The notes beneath the pieces are model-generated. The model saw only the letters and a list, made by a program, of their open reading frames with translations, did not search any database and was not told the origin of the DNA. A DNA stretch of 64,000 nt from Ferrovibrio sp964218355 (GTDB lineage Bacteria > Pseudomonadota > Alphaproteobacteria > Ferrovibrionales > Ferrovibrionaceae). Positions 26,275-34,152 of the stretch are shown in pieces (positions within the stretch are counted from its first letter, which is position 1; every line of letters begins with the position of its first letter). Position numbers and translations under genes: made by a program. The stretch spans positions 186,001-250,000 of the forward strand of contig NZ_CAXPMC010000009.1 in the NCBI RefSeq assembly GCF_964218355.1, read 5' to 3'.

Positions 26275-26305
26275 GATGACTCGTTGAGTTAGTGAGGATT
26301 CGCCG

Positions 26306-26872
26306 ATGCGTCGCGCCTTTGTTCTTGCCGGCCTGTTTTTTCTGGTCCTGGCGGCCCTGCCGGCCGGGGCCCAGACCGCGCCCGGTGCCGGCGGCGGCAA
26401 AGCGGCCACGCGCGCCGCCGCGGAGCGGCTGATGACCACCATCGGGCTGGAAAAACGGGTCGATACCATCGTGCAGTTGTATCTGAACTTCCTGCCGGCC
26501 GAGACGCCGGAACAGAAGGCGCGCAGCACCACCCTGAAGGAGCGGGCGCCGACAGCCGGCCCGCGCTTCCGCAGCGCCGTGGTCAATGCGGCAGCGGCCA
26601 GCTACACCCGTGGCGAGTTGGATGCGCTGGATGCCTATTTCGCCAGCGGCGAGGGTCAGCGGTTGCTGACCACGGCGATCACCCGGGCCGTGCTCGGGCT
26701 GGGCAGCAGGGGCCAGGTGAAGGGCAGCGACATCCTGCGGCCGGAGGACCTGCCGCGCGACAACCCGGCGCTGCAGGCGGCGGCGGCGAAATACCCGGCC
26801 TTCGAGGGCAGCGCCAGGGCCGAGCTGGCCCGCGAATTCGCCCAGGAAATCGCCCTGATCACCGCGCGATGA
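26306..26872 (+). CDS. Exported protein, DUF2059-like
   Basis: Function unknown. The 188 residues start with a clear signal peptide: MRRAFVLAGLFFLVLAALPAGAQ. The mature part is helical and carries YTRGELDALDAYFASGEGQRLL (about residues 98-119). This matches the core of DUF2059, whose members have (Y/F)T-x-x-E-L-(D/x)-x-L-x-x-(F/Y)-(Y/x)-x-S-x-x-G. A periplasmic location is inferred. A GAGG sequence precedes the ATG. Its TGA overlaps an ATG of the next frame, and an HD-hydrolase gene follows, but the two have no obvious joint role. Confidence 0.78.
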   Translation: MRRAFVLAGLFFLVLAALPAGAQTAPGAGGGKAATRAAAERLMTTIGLEKRVDTIVQLYLNFLPAETPEQKARSTTLKERAPTAGPRFRSAVVNAAAASYTRGELDALDAYFASGEGQRLLTTAITRAVLGLGSRGQVKGSDILRPEDLPRDNPALQAAAAKYPAFEGSARAELAREFAQEIALITAR

Positions 26873-26886
26873 AGGAGGCCGCGGTC

Positions 26887-27510
26887 ATGGACCGGATGTC
26901 TGACGATATCGACACCGCCGACCGCCTGCACCGGCAGGTCGGTTTCATCCTCGAGATCGACAAGCTGAAGCTGATCCTGCGGCGAACCCTGCTGATCGAC
27001 AGGTCTCGGCGCGAGAACGACGCCGAGCATTCCTGGCACCTGGCGATGATGGCCATGGTGCTGGCGGAATATGCCGAACCGGGCGTCGATATCGGCCGGG
27101 TGATCCGGATGCTGCTGCTGCATGACCTGGTCGAGATCGATGCCGGTGACACCTTCCTCTACGACGCGGTGGCCGAAGCGGACAAGGAAGCCCGGGAACA
27201 GCAGGCGGCCGAACGCCTGTTCGGCCTGCTGCCGGACGGGCAGGGCGATGGCTTCCGCGCCTTATGGGACGAATTCGAGGCACGCGAGACCGCCGATGCC
27301 CGTTTCGCCCGGGCGCTCGACCGGGTCCAGCCGATGCTGCACAACTTCCACACCGAGGGTGGCACCTGGCGCGAATACGGCGTCACTCTTGATCAGGTCC
27401 GCAGCCGCAAGCGGCTGATCGCCGATGCCTCGCCACGGCTCTGGGCCTATGTCGAGGCGCTGCTGGACGAGGCCGTGCGGCGCGGCTATCTGGCTGAAAA
27501 GAGGGCCTGA
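26887..27510 (+). CDS. HD domain phosphohydrolase (YfbR/5'-nucleotidase-like)
   Basis: Metal-dependent HD-domain hydrolase resembling YfbR, which removes phosphate from deoxynucleoside 5'-monophosphates. The substrate here is not proven. The 207 residues carry NDAEHSWHLAMM with the first His (H48), the HD pair H79-D80 in LLLHDLVEIDAGD, and a later conserved Asp in RALDRVQPMLHN. A textbook AAGGAGG (26872-26878) eight bases before ATG 26887 fixes the start, although an earlier ATG at 26869 overlaps the previous stop. It lies beside the ribonucleotide reductase, so a shared nucleotide theme is tempting but inferred. Confidence 0.9.
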   Translation: MDRMSDDIDTADRLHRQVGFILEIDKLKLILRRTLLIDRSRRENDAEHSWHLAMMAMVLAEYAEPGVDIGRVIRMLLLHDLVEIDAGDTFLYDAVAEADKEAREQQAAERLFGLLPDGQGDGFRALWDEFEARETADARFARALDRVQPMLHNFHTEGGTWREYGVTLDQVRSRKRLIADASPRLWAYVEALLDEAVRRGYLAEKRA

Positions 27511-27560
27511 TCCAGGTATTCCGGGACCCCTTCCGGCACGGCCGGGCAGGCGGGCAGGGC

Positions 27561-27589
27561 TTGCTTGCCCGGGGCCGGGATGCCATAGT
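27561..27589 (+). promoter_or_regulatory. Putative promoter of the NDUFA12 gene
   Basis: TTGCTT (27561-27566), a 17-base spacer and CATAGT (27584-27589) lie 46 bases before the ATG. Found by eye. Confidence 0.4.
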
Positions 27590-27634
27590 CCGGCCGACTT
27601 TCGGCTATGGATTCCGCGTGAGGCAGGCACCCCC

Positions 27635-27976
27635 ATGAGTCTTCTCGGCACCAAGCTCTTCACCTGGTGGAAGGGCGAGCTGGTCGGCAAGGACCAGTTC
27701 GGCAACCGCTACTTCCGCGAGAAGGGCGGCCGCCGGCGCTGGGTGATCTTCAAGGGCCTGCCGGAAGCCTCGAAGGTACCGCCGGAATGGCACGCCTGGC
27801 TGCATCACACGGTGGACGACGCGCCGGTACACGGTGTCGAACACAAGCCGTGGGAGAAGGAGCACCTGCCGAACCTGTCGGGTACGCCTTTCGCCTACCG
27901 GCCGCAGGGCAGTGTCGCCAAGGGCGGCGAACGCCCGCATGCCACCGGTGACTACCAGGCCTGGCAGCCGGAATAG
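27635..27976 (+). CDS. NADH:ubiquinone oxidoreductase NDUFA12-family subunit
   Basis: Supernumerary subunit of respiratory complex I shared by alphaproteobacteria and mitochondria (NDUFA12/B17.2). The 113 residues begin MSLLGTKLFTWWKGELVGKD and continue FGNRYFREKGGRRRWVIFKG, the family core, with EASKVPPEWHAWLHH next. It is soluble and probably sits on the matrix-side arm. The gene heads a set with mlaD and DUF2155, an order repeated across alphaproteobacteria although the products act in different processes. Confidence 0.93.
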   Translation: MSLLGTKLFTWWKGELVGKDQFGNRYFREKGGRRRWVIFKGLPEASKVPPEWHAWLHHTVDDAPVHGVEHKPWEKEHLPNLSGTPFAYRPQGSVAKGGERPHATGDYQAWQPE

Positions 27977-28025
27977 CCGGCATGCCGGCATCACGCATCA
28001 CGGTCAGTGACAGAGGAAGGGCAGC

Positions 28026-28541
28026 ATGAGCGGCAATCTGGTGGAAACCCTGATTGGTGCGGTGGTGCTTGCCGTCGCCGGTTTCTTTCTGGCCTTCGCC
28101 TATTCTACCGCCGGCGTCGGCAGCGGCCGTGTCTCGGGCTATGAACTGCAGGCCCGCTTCAGCCGCGCCGACGGTCTGGTTACCGGCGGCGATGTGCGGC
28201 TCAGCGGCATCAAGATCGGCACCATTACGGGCCAGAAGCTCGACCCCAAGAGCTACGATGCGGTCATCACCTTCACCGTCGACAGCCGTTACCAGCTGCC
28301 AGAGGACACGGCGGTGAAGATCGCCTCCGAGGGCCTGCTCGGCGGCAACTATCTGTCGGTCGAGCCCGGCGGCAGCGAAACCATGCTGAAGCCCGGTGCC
28401 GCCGTGCAGTTCACCCAGGGATCGGTGAATCTGATGGATCTGATCGGCCAGGCGATCTTCAGCGCCACCGGCGCCGGCGGGTCGAAGGAACCGAAGGATG
28501 ATGCCCCCCCGGGGCTGACGCCGGCACCGACGGCCAACTGA
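28026..28541 (+). CDS. mlaD: MlaD-type phospholipid-transport protein
   Basis: Periplasmic lipid-binding component of the Mla ABC system, which moves phospholipids between the membranes and keeps the outer membrane asymmetric. The 171 residues have one N-terminal anchor (about 8-28) and an MCE domain: LQARFSRADGLVTGGDVRLSG and IKIGTITGQKLDPKSYDA, with VKIASEGLLGGNYLSVEPGG. A good AGGAAGGG ribosome binding site is present. The other Mla genes are not in the window; this isolated mlaD beside NDUFA12 is common in the class. Confidence 0.93.
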   Translation: MSGNLVETLIGAVVLAVAGFFLAFAYSTAGVGSGRVSGYELQARFSRADGLVTGGDVRLSGIKIGTITGQKLDPKSYDAVITFTVDSRYQLPEDTAVKIASEGLLGGNYLSVEPGGSETMLKPGAAVQFTQGSVNLMDLIGQAIFSATGAGGSKEPKDDAPPGLTPAPTAN

Positions 28542-28545
28542 CCGC

Positions 28546-28992
28546 GTGACGGTTTTCCTGTATCGCACTGCCGCGTTTCTGCTGCTGACGGCCAGTCTGG
28601 CCACGGCCGGCCGGCCGGCCGTTGCGCAGACGCCGCCGGACAACACGCCGGAATACCCTTCGTCCCCGCTGCCGGTGACGGTGCTGCAGGGGCTCGACAA
28701 GATCACGGCCCGCATCTACACCTTCGAGGCGCCGGTCGGCGAGACGATCGGCTTCGGCACCCTGAAGGTGACGGTCCGGGTCTGTCGCAAGCGGCCGCCG
28801 GAATATCCGCCGGAAAGCGCCGCCTATCTGGATATCGTCGAACAACGGCCCGGCGAGCAGCCAGTGGAACGCTTCCATGGCTGGATGTTCGCATCCACGC
28901 CGGCGCTCAATTCACTTGAGCACCCCGTCTACGATGTCTGGGTGATCGACTGCAAGGCGGCGCCCGGCGGCACTTCTGCCCCGAAGCAGTAG
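28546..28992 (+). CDS. DUF2155 family exported protein
   Basis: Function unknown; DUF2155 (COG4765) family. The 148-residue product starts at a GTG five bases after mlaD. A signal peptide, FLYRTAAFLLLTASLATAGRPAVA, ends before QTPP. The mature part carries the family core VTVLQGLDKITARIYTFEAP and VRVCRKRPPEYPPE, then HGWMFASTPALNSLEHPVYDVW and VIDCK. The two cysteines may form a disulfide. The last 64 bases overlap the 3' end of aat on the opposite strand. Neighbouring accC-aat is a conserved context but its meaning is unclear. Confidence 0.92.
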   Translation: MTVFLYRTAAFLLLTASLATAGRPAVAQTPPDNTPEYPSSPLPVTVLQGLDKITARIYTFEAPVGETIGFGTLKVTVRVCRKRPPEYPPESAAYLDIVEQRPGEQPVERFHGWMFASTPALNSLEHPVYDVWVIDCKAAPGGTSAPKQ

Positions 28993-29600
28993 AAATCGCC
29001 CTGCCGTGCCAGTGCGGCGGCCAGCAATTCCAGATACTCGGCACGGGGAATTTCAAGCGCGCCGAACTGCGTCAGGTGCCGGGTGACGAACTGGGTGTCG
29101 AGCAGGCGGAAGCCGCCGGCTTTCAGGCGTGCCACCAGATGGACCAGTGCCAGCTTCGAGGCATCGGTCTGCCGGCTGAACATGCTCTCGCCGAAAAATG
29201 CCGCGCCGATGCGTACGCCATACAGCCCGCCCACCATCCGGTCCTCGGCATCGTAGGTTTCGATGCTGTGGGCGAAACCCATGCGGTGCAGGCCGGTATA
29301 GGCCTCGCGGATGGCCGCATTGATCCAGGTATTCTGCCGCAGCGGATGGTCGGTCGGCTCGGCACAGGCGGCGATCACACCGGCAAAATTGCGGTCGGCG
29401 ACGACGCGGAAACGGCTGCTGCGGACTACCCGGGCGAGGCGGCGCGGCAGATGGAAGCGTTCCAGGGGCAGGATGCCGCGATGCCGCGGATAGACCCAGT
29501 AATAGCCGGGATCCTCGGCGGAATCGGCCATGGGGAAATAGCCGCGGGCATACGCCTGCAGCAGCAGATTCGGGGTCAGCGCTTCCTGACGATGGCTCAT
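28929..29600 (-). CDS. aat: Leucyl/phenylalanyl-tRNA-protein transferase
   Basis: N-end rule enzyme that adds Leu or Phe to proteins with N-terminal Arg or Lys, marking them for ClpSP degradation. It has 223 residues from ATG 29600; a GTG directly before it (29603) is possible. It carries the family start LTPNLLLQAYARGYFPMA, then YWVYPRHRGILPLERFH and GGLYGVRIGAAFFGESMFS, and closes ALQSITQTS as the family does. That ending shows the 64-base antisense overlap with the DUF2155 gene is real. It is the last gene of the aroQ-accB-accC run. Confidence 0.96.
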   Translation of the reverse strand: MSHRQEALTPNLLLQAYARGYFPMADSAEDPGYYWVYPRHRGILPLERFHLPRRLARVVRSSRFRVVADRNFAGVIAACAEPTDHPLRQNTWINAAIREAYTGLHRMGFAHSIETYDAEDRMVGGLYGVRIGAAFFGESMFSRQTDASKLALVHLVARLKAGGFRLLDTQFVTRHLTQFGALEIPRAEYLELLAAALARQGDFYCFGAEVPPGAALQSITQTS

Positions 29601-29652
29601 CACCGGACAGATTACGGCAGCCCGGGCCGCGCGTCAGCCGGCACCGGCGCGG

Positions 29653-30996
29653 TCAGCCCTGGCGGGCGATGAATTCTTCCAGCCAGTGAATGTCGTAGGC
29701 GCCGTTGACGAAGTCGGGCTCGTTGATCAGGGCCAGATGCAGCGGGATGGTCGTCTCGAGGCCGCCGATAACATATTCCTCCAGCGACCGGCGCAACCGC
29801 ATCAGGCACTCGTTGCGGTTGGTCCCGTGCACGATCAGCTTGCCGATCAGGCTGTCGTAGTGCGGCGGGATCTGGTAGCCGCTGTACAGCGCGCTGTCGA
29901 CCCGCACGCCGAGGCCGCCGGGCATGTGGTATTCGGTCACCCGGCCGGGCGAGGGCGCGAAGGTGCGCGGGTTCTCGGCATTGATGCGGCACTCGATGGC
30001 GTGACCGCTGAATTTGATATCGTCCTGGGTGTAACCGAGCGGGGCGCCGGCGGCGATGCGCAACTGTTCGCGCACCAGGTCGAGGCCGGTGATCGCCTCG
30101 GTCACTGGATGCTCCACCTGCAGGCGGGTGTTCATCTCGATGAAATAGAATTCGCCGTTCTCGTACAGGAACTCGATGGTGCCGGCGCCGCGGTAGTTCA
30201 GCTTGGCAATCGCCTTGGCGGCGATGTCGCCGATTTTCCTGCGCTGAGCCTCGTTCAGCGCAGGCGAGCGCGCTTCCTCCAGTACCTTCTGGTGGCGCCG
30301 CTGCAGCGAGCAGTCGCGTTCGCCCAGATGCACGGCGCTGCCCTGGCCGTCGCCGAATATCTGGATCTCGATATGGCGCGGGCGGGCCAGGTATTTCTCG
30401 ACATAGACTTGGTCGTTGCCGAAGGCGTTGCGCGCCTCGGTGCGGGCCTGCGCCAGTGCCGGGCCGAATTCCTCTGGCGACCGCACCACCTTCATGCCGC
30501 GGCCACCGCCGCCGGCGGTGGCCTTGATCAGCACCGGATAGCCCATCTCGGCCGCCAGCTTCAGGCCCTGTGCCTCGTCCTCGACGGCTCCCTTCGAGCC
30601 GGGCACGACCGGAATGCCGAGATCGCGCGCCGCTTCCTTGGCGGTGATCTTGTCGCCCATCAGCTTGATATGCTCGGAGGTCGGGCCGATGAAGACGATA
30701 TCGTGGGCCTCGACGATCTCGGCAAACTTGGCATTCTCCGACAGGAAGCCATAGCCAGGGTGGATCGCGTCGGCGCCGGTGATCTCGGCGGCCGAGATGA
30801 TCGCCGGAATGTTCAGGTAACTCTGGTTCGAGGGCGGCGGGCCGATGCAGACGGATTCATCGGCGATGCGCACATGCATGGCATCGGCATCGGCGGTGGA
30901 ATGCACCGCCACGGTGTGGATGCCCATCTCCTTGCAGGCGCGATGGATGCGGAGCGCGATCTCGCCGCGGTTGGCGATCAGCACCTTGTCAAACAT
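29653..30996 (-). CDS. accC: Acetyl-CoA carboxylase biotin carboxylase subunit
   Basis: ATP-dependent carboxylation of biotin on AccB, the first half-reaction of fatty-acid synthesis. The 447 residues contain the N-terminal domain FDKVLIANRGEIALRIHRAC, the ATP-grasp glycine loop GGGGRGMK (about 162-169), ERDCSLQRRHQKVLEEAR and EMNTRLQVEHPVTE, which carries the catalytic Arg region. It lies 13 bases downstream of accB in the standard accBC order. The length is typical. Confidence 0.98.
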   Translation of the reverse strand: MFDKVLIANRGEIALRIHRACKEMGIHTVAVHSTADADAMHVRIADESVCIGPPPSNQSYLNIPAIISAAEITGADAIHPGYGFLSENAKFAEIVEAHDIVFIGPTSEHIKLMGDKITAKEAARDLGIPVVPGSKGAVEDEAQGLKLAAEMGYPVLIKATAGGGGRGMKVVRSPEEFGPALAQARTEARNAFGNDQVYVEKYLARPRHIEIQIFGDGQGSAVHLGERDCSLQRRHQKVLEEARSPALNEAQRRKIGDIAAKAIAKLNYRGAGTIEFLYENGEFYFIEMNTRLQVEHPVTEAITGLDLVREQLRIAAGAPLGYTQDDIKFSGHAIECRINAENPRTFAPSPGRVTEYHMPGGLGVRVDSALYSGYQIPPHYDSLIGKLIVHGTNRNECLMRLRRSLEEYVIGGLETTIPLHLALINEPDFVNGAYDIHWLEEFIARQG

Positions 30997-31009
30997 GGTG
31001 CGGACCGCC

Positions 31010-31498
31010 TTACTCGATGATCATCAGCACCTGGCCGAATTCGACCGGCTGCTGGTTCTCGATCAGGATGCGGCTGACCCGGCCGCCCTTGGGGGCGGTG
31101 ATCGGGTTCATGGTCTTCATCGCCTCGACGATCAGCAGCGTCTGGCCGGCATTCACGGTGTCGCCGACCTTCACGAAGGCGGCGGCGCCCGGCTCGGCAG
31201 CCACGTAGACCGTCCCAACCATCGGCGACTTCACTGCGCCCGGGTGCCCGCCAAGGTCATCGGCGGCAGGCGTGCCCGCCGTGGTGGCAGCAGGGGCGGC
31301 AGCCATGGCCGGGGCCGGGGCATAGACCGGGGCGGCAATGCTGCCTCCCTTGGTGACGCGCACCTTCAGCGCGCCCTCGCTCCATTCGATCTCGGTCAGA
31401 CCGGTCTCGTTCAGCAGGTCCGCCAGATCGCGGATCATCTGCTGATCGATACGGCTGCTGGCGGACTTGCTGTCCTTGTCCTTCGGCGCCGAGGCCAT
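31010..31498 (-). CDS. accB: Acetyl-CoA carboxylase biotin carboxyl carrier protein
   Basis: Carries the biotin that shuttles CO2 between AccC and the carboxyltransferase. The 162 residues have an N-terminal part ending in a Pro/Ala linker (about 54-85) and a C-terminal biotinyl domain. The biotin lysine is K128 in VEAMKTMNPI, and the thumb region YVAAEPGAAAFVKVGD precedes it. It is flanked by aroQ (45 bases upstream) and accC. Confidence 0.97.
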   Translation of the reverse strand: MASAPKDKDSKSASSRIDQQMIRDLADLLNETGLTEIEWSEGALKVRVTKGGSIAAPVYAPAPAMAAAPAATTAGTPAADDLGGHPGAVKSPMVGTVYVAAEPGAAAFVKVGDTVNAGQTLLIVEAMKTMNPITAPKGGRVSRILIENQQPVEFGQVLMIIE

Positions 31499-31543
31499 GG
31501 GATACTCCTTAGTCGATGTCCAATAATGCGTGGTGTTGCAGGA

Positions 31544-32020
31544 TCAGGCCGGTTCTGCCAGCGCTTCCAGTGCCAGCACATAGCCCTTCGGGCCGAGGCC
31601 GCAGATCACGCCCCTGGCCGCCAGTGATATATAGGAATGGTGGCGGAAACTTTCACGCCGGAAGATGTTGGAAAGATGGACTTCCATCACCGGTTTTTCT
31701 GCCGCCGTCAGGGCGTCGAGCAGGGCCACCGAGGTATGGGTGTAAGCGCCGGCATTGATGACGATGCCGCAGGCCTTCTCGCGCGCTTCCTGGATCCAGT
31801 CGACCAGTTCGCCCTCGTGGTTGCTCTGGCGGAACACGAGGGCAAGACCGAGCCTGGTGCAGGTCTTGCGGCACAGAGCCTCGACATCTGCCAGGGTGTC
31901 GCGGCCGTAGATTTCGGGCTGGCGTTTGCCCAGCAGGTTCAGGTTGGGGCCGTTCAGCACGTAGACGGTGCGGCCTGCTGCGCGTCCGCTGCGACCAGCC
32001 TTGTCCCGTTGCTTTGCCAT
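31544..32020 (-). CDS. aroQ: Type II 3-dehydroquinate dehydratase
   Basis: Third step of the shikimate pathway, dehydrating 3-dehydroquinate. The 158 residues include VLNGPNLNLLGKRQPEIYG with the catalytic tyrosine (Y38), FRQSNHEGELVDWIQEA, INAGAYTHTSVALLDAL and EVHLSNIFRRESFRHHSY with the conserved histidine region. ATG 32020 was preferred over an in-frame ATG 24 codons upstream because the N-terminal tail is already longer than the family's usual one. It heads the aroQ-accB-accC-aat group. Confidence 0.96.
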   Translation of the reverse strand: MAKQRDKAGRSGRAAGRTVYVLNGPNLNLLGKRQPEIYGRDTLADVEALCRKTCTRLGLALVFRQSNHEGELVDWIQEAREKACGIVINAGAYTHTSVALLDALTAAEKPVMEVHLSNIFRRESFRHHSYISLAARGVICGLGPKGYVLALEALAEPA

Positions 32021-32255
32021 GCGTCGAATCGCTCCATCCGGCCGGCTGCCGGCCCGAGCGCCTGCCGTACACCATCGGCTGGCGCCGGGCAACCCGTTGG
32101 CCCGGTGCCGGCCCGGCGAGGGGGCGGCGGATGATAACCGGCCAGTTCGTTTTTTGTTTCCCGGAGGGTCGTCGGCCGGAAGGCCGGGCCGGAAAGGCTT
32201 TCGCGCAGAATACTGCAGCTATACCCGCGCTGCGGTTGTGGTTAATCTGGCCGCG

Positions 32256-34067
32256 ATGACCTTCCACTCCCGCACGTTGCTGCTTGCCGCCTGGGGCTTT
32301 GGCCTGGCGGTGTATGTGGTCGGGCAGGTTGGCCTCATCGGGTTTCCCTATCTGGAGGCGGCCTGGACGGATCTGGCCTGGCTGCTGGCGGCGGCGGCGG
32401 CGGCGGTTTCGGCCTGGCAGGCCTGGCGCAGCAGCCTGCTGCGCAGCGATGCCAGGGCGTGGTTTGTCATCATGCTGGCCTGCCTGCTGTGGCTCGGCGG
32501 ACAGCTGATCTGGACCTGGCTGGAACTGGTCACGCGACAGTTCACGCCCTTTCCCTCCCCGGCGGACTGGTTCTTCCTGCCCTTTGCCCCAGTCTTCGCA
32601 CTGGGCATCGCCCTGTACAGGCCGCTGCGTGGCCGGCCCGGGGTTACGGTGCAGCAGGTCTGCAACCTGCTGATCCTGCTCTGCGGCCTGCTGATCGCCG
32701 TGCCGCTGCTGCTGTCCGACCGCTTGCGCGTGACACAACTGCCGGCCGATGCGGTGGCGCTGGCACTGGTCTATCTCGTGGTGTATCTGGCGGCGCTGCT
32801 GTTCGGCTTCTTCTGCTATGGCGTTTTCCGCTGGGGGCCAAAGCGGCTGCCGCTGCTGCTGCTGCTGCTGGGCATTATCCTGCACGGACTGGTGACGAGT
32901 GCCTATTGTGCCAGCCTTCTCGACAGCACATTCAGCAGCGGCGACAGCATTTCAATATTCTGGCTGATCGCATTCGGGTTCATTTCATGGGCCGCCCTTG
33001 AATACCGCCTGCGCCGGGATGTCATTGCCACGGCCGGCAGCGATAAGGCGGGGCGGGGGCTTTACGTGTTCGACCGGTTGCTGCCGGTCGGGGTGATCGC
33101 GGTTCTGGTCGCCCTGGTCTTCTGGCGGCATGACGATATCGATGTGGCCATCATGCCATGGCTGCTGCCGCCAGCAGCCCTGCTGGTGGTGGTGCTGGCT
33201 GTGCGGGAATGGTTCGGTTACCGGGCGGATCTGGCCATGTACCGTGCCTCGGTGGCGGCGGCAGCAGCACTGGCCGCCAGCGAGCAGGAAGCCCAGTCGG
33301 CCCGCCGGGTCGCTGAGGAAGCCAATCGTGCCAAATCGCAGTTTCTGGCCCATATGAGCCACGAGCTGCGGACGCCGCTGAATGCGGTGATCGGTTTTTC
33401 CGAAATCCTGACCCAGCAGATGTTCGGCCCGCTCGGCGAACGCTACCGGGAATATGCGGCCAGCATCCTCGACAGCGGCCGTCACCTGCTGGCCGTGATC
33501 AACGACATTCTCGATCTCTCCAAGGTCGAGGCCGGACATTACGAACTGGTCGAAAGCCTCGTCGATATCGAGGGTGTGACCGAGCAGGTGCGCGGCTTGC
33601 TGCGTGAGCAGCTGCAGGCGGGCCGGCTGGAGCTGCACGTCGCGTGCGATCCCGACCTGCCGCTGGTCTGGGGTGATGAGCGGCTGCTGCGGCAGATCCT
33701 GCTCAATCTGGTGGGCAATGCCATCAAGTTCACGCCGGCACAGGGGCGGATCAGCATGCGGGCCGAACTGGCCGAGCAGGGAGCCCTGCGGGTGCTGGTG
33801 CAGGACAGCGGCATCGGCATGTCCGAGGCGGATCTCGAACGGGCGCTGGTCCCTTTCGGGCAGGCTTCCGGGGTCCTGGCCCGCAAGGTGCAGGGCACCG
33901 GGCTTGGCCTGCCACTGGCCAGACAGTTCGTGCGGCTGCATGGCGGCGACCTGGTGATCCGCAGCCAGCCCGGAAAGGGGACTGAGATCGCCGTGCTGGT
34001 GCCGCGGGAACGCCTGCGCCAGCCCAGCGTCGCCTTTACTAGTGCTAGAACGGGTTCGGATATTTAA
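32256..34067 (+). CDS. Membrane sensor histidine kinase with a multi-span N-terminus
   Basis: Sensor kinase of a two-component pathway; the signal is unknown. The 603 residues start with about nine predicted membrane spans (to about residue 325). A short coiled segment with RRVAEEANRAKSQFLAHMS follows, then the HisKA domain with phosphoacceptor H369 in SHELRTPLNAVIGFSEIL. The ATPase domain has LVGNAIKFTPAQG, DSGIGMSE and GTGLGLPLARQ. There is no PAS, HAMP or receiver domain. No response-regulator gene is adjacent, so it is an orphan kinase. No ribosome binding site precedes ATG 32256; an earlier start remains possible. The 235-base gap upstream, divergent from aroQ, has only a weak TATACC -10. 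Confidence 0.88.
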   Translation: MTFHSRTLLLAAWGFGLAVYVVGQVGLIGFPYLEAAWTDLAWLLAAAAAAVSAWQAWRSSLLRSDARAWFVIMLACLLWLGGQLIWTWLELVTRQFTPFPSPADWFFLPFAPVFALGIALYRPLRGRPGVTVQQVCNLLILLCGLLIAVPLLLSDRLRVTQLPADAVALALVYLVVYLAALLFGFFCYGVFRWGPKRLPLLLLLLGIILHGLVTSAYCASLLDSTFSSGDSISIFWLIAFGFISWAALEYRLRRDVIATAGSDKAGRGLYVFDRLLPVGVIAVLVALVFWRHDDIDVAIMPWLLPPAALLVVVLAVREWFGYRADLAMYRASVAAAAALAASEQEAQSARRVAEEANRAKSQFLAHMSHELRTPLNAVIGFSEILTQQMFGPLGERYREYAASILDSGRHLLAVINDILDLSKVEAGHYELVESLVDIEGVTEQVRGLLREQLQAGRLELHVACDPDLPLVWGDERLLRQILLNLVGNAIKFTPAQGRISMRAELAEQGALRVLVQDSGIGMSEADLERALVPFGQASGVLARKVQGTGLGLPLARQFVRLHGGDLVIRSQPGKGTEIAVLVPRERLRQPSVAFTSARTGSDI

Positions 34068-34098
34068 ACCACCCTTAAGGGTGGTGGTGCAATCCGAA
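34055..34098. promoter_or_regulatory. Nested palindromes after the histidine kinase gene
   Basis: The core is a perfect 18-base palindrome, ACCACCCTTAAGGGTGGT (34068-34085), beginning right after the kinase TAA. Outer arms TTCGGAT (34055-34061) and ATCCGAA (34092-34098) enclose it. As RNA this forms a long hairpin with no T tract, so it is either a weak terminator or a DNA operator for the following gene. Confidence 0.6.
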
Positions 34099-34152
34099 AT
34101 ACCCGTTAATGGCTGTATTCCGCGAAATATTAAGTGGTGTTATGCTTAATGC

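Noticed and set aside
31968..32255. Extended N-terminus of the histidine kinase back to 31968
   Set aside because: The upstream codons read Arg/Pro/Gly-rich noise and overlap aroQ; ATG 32256 starts the first span.
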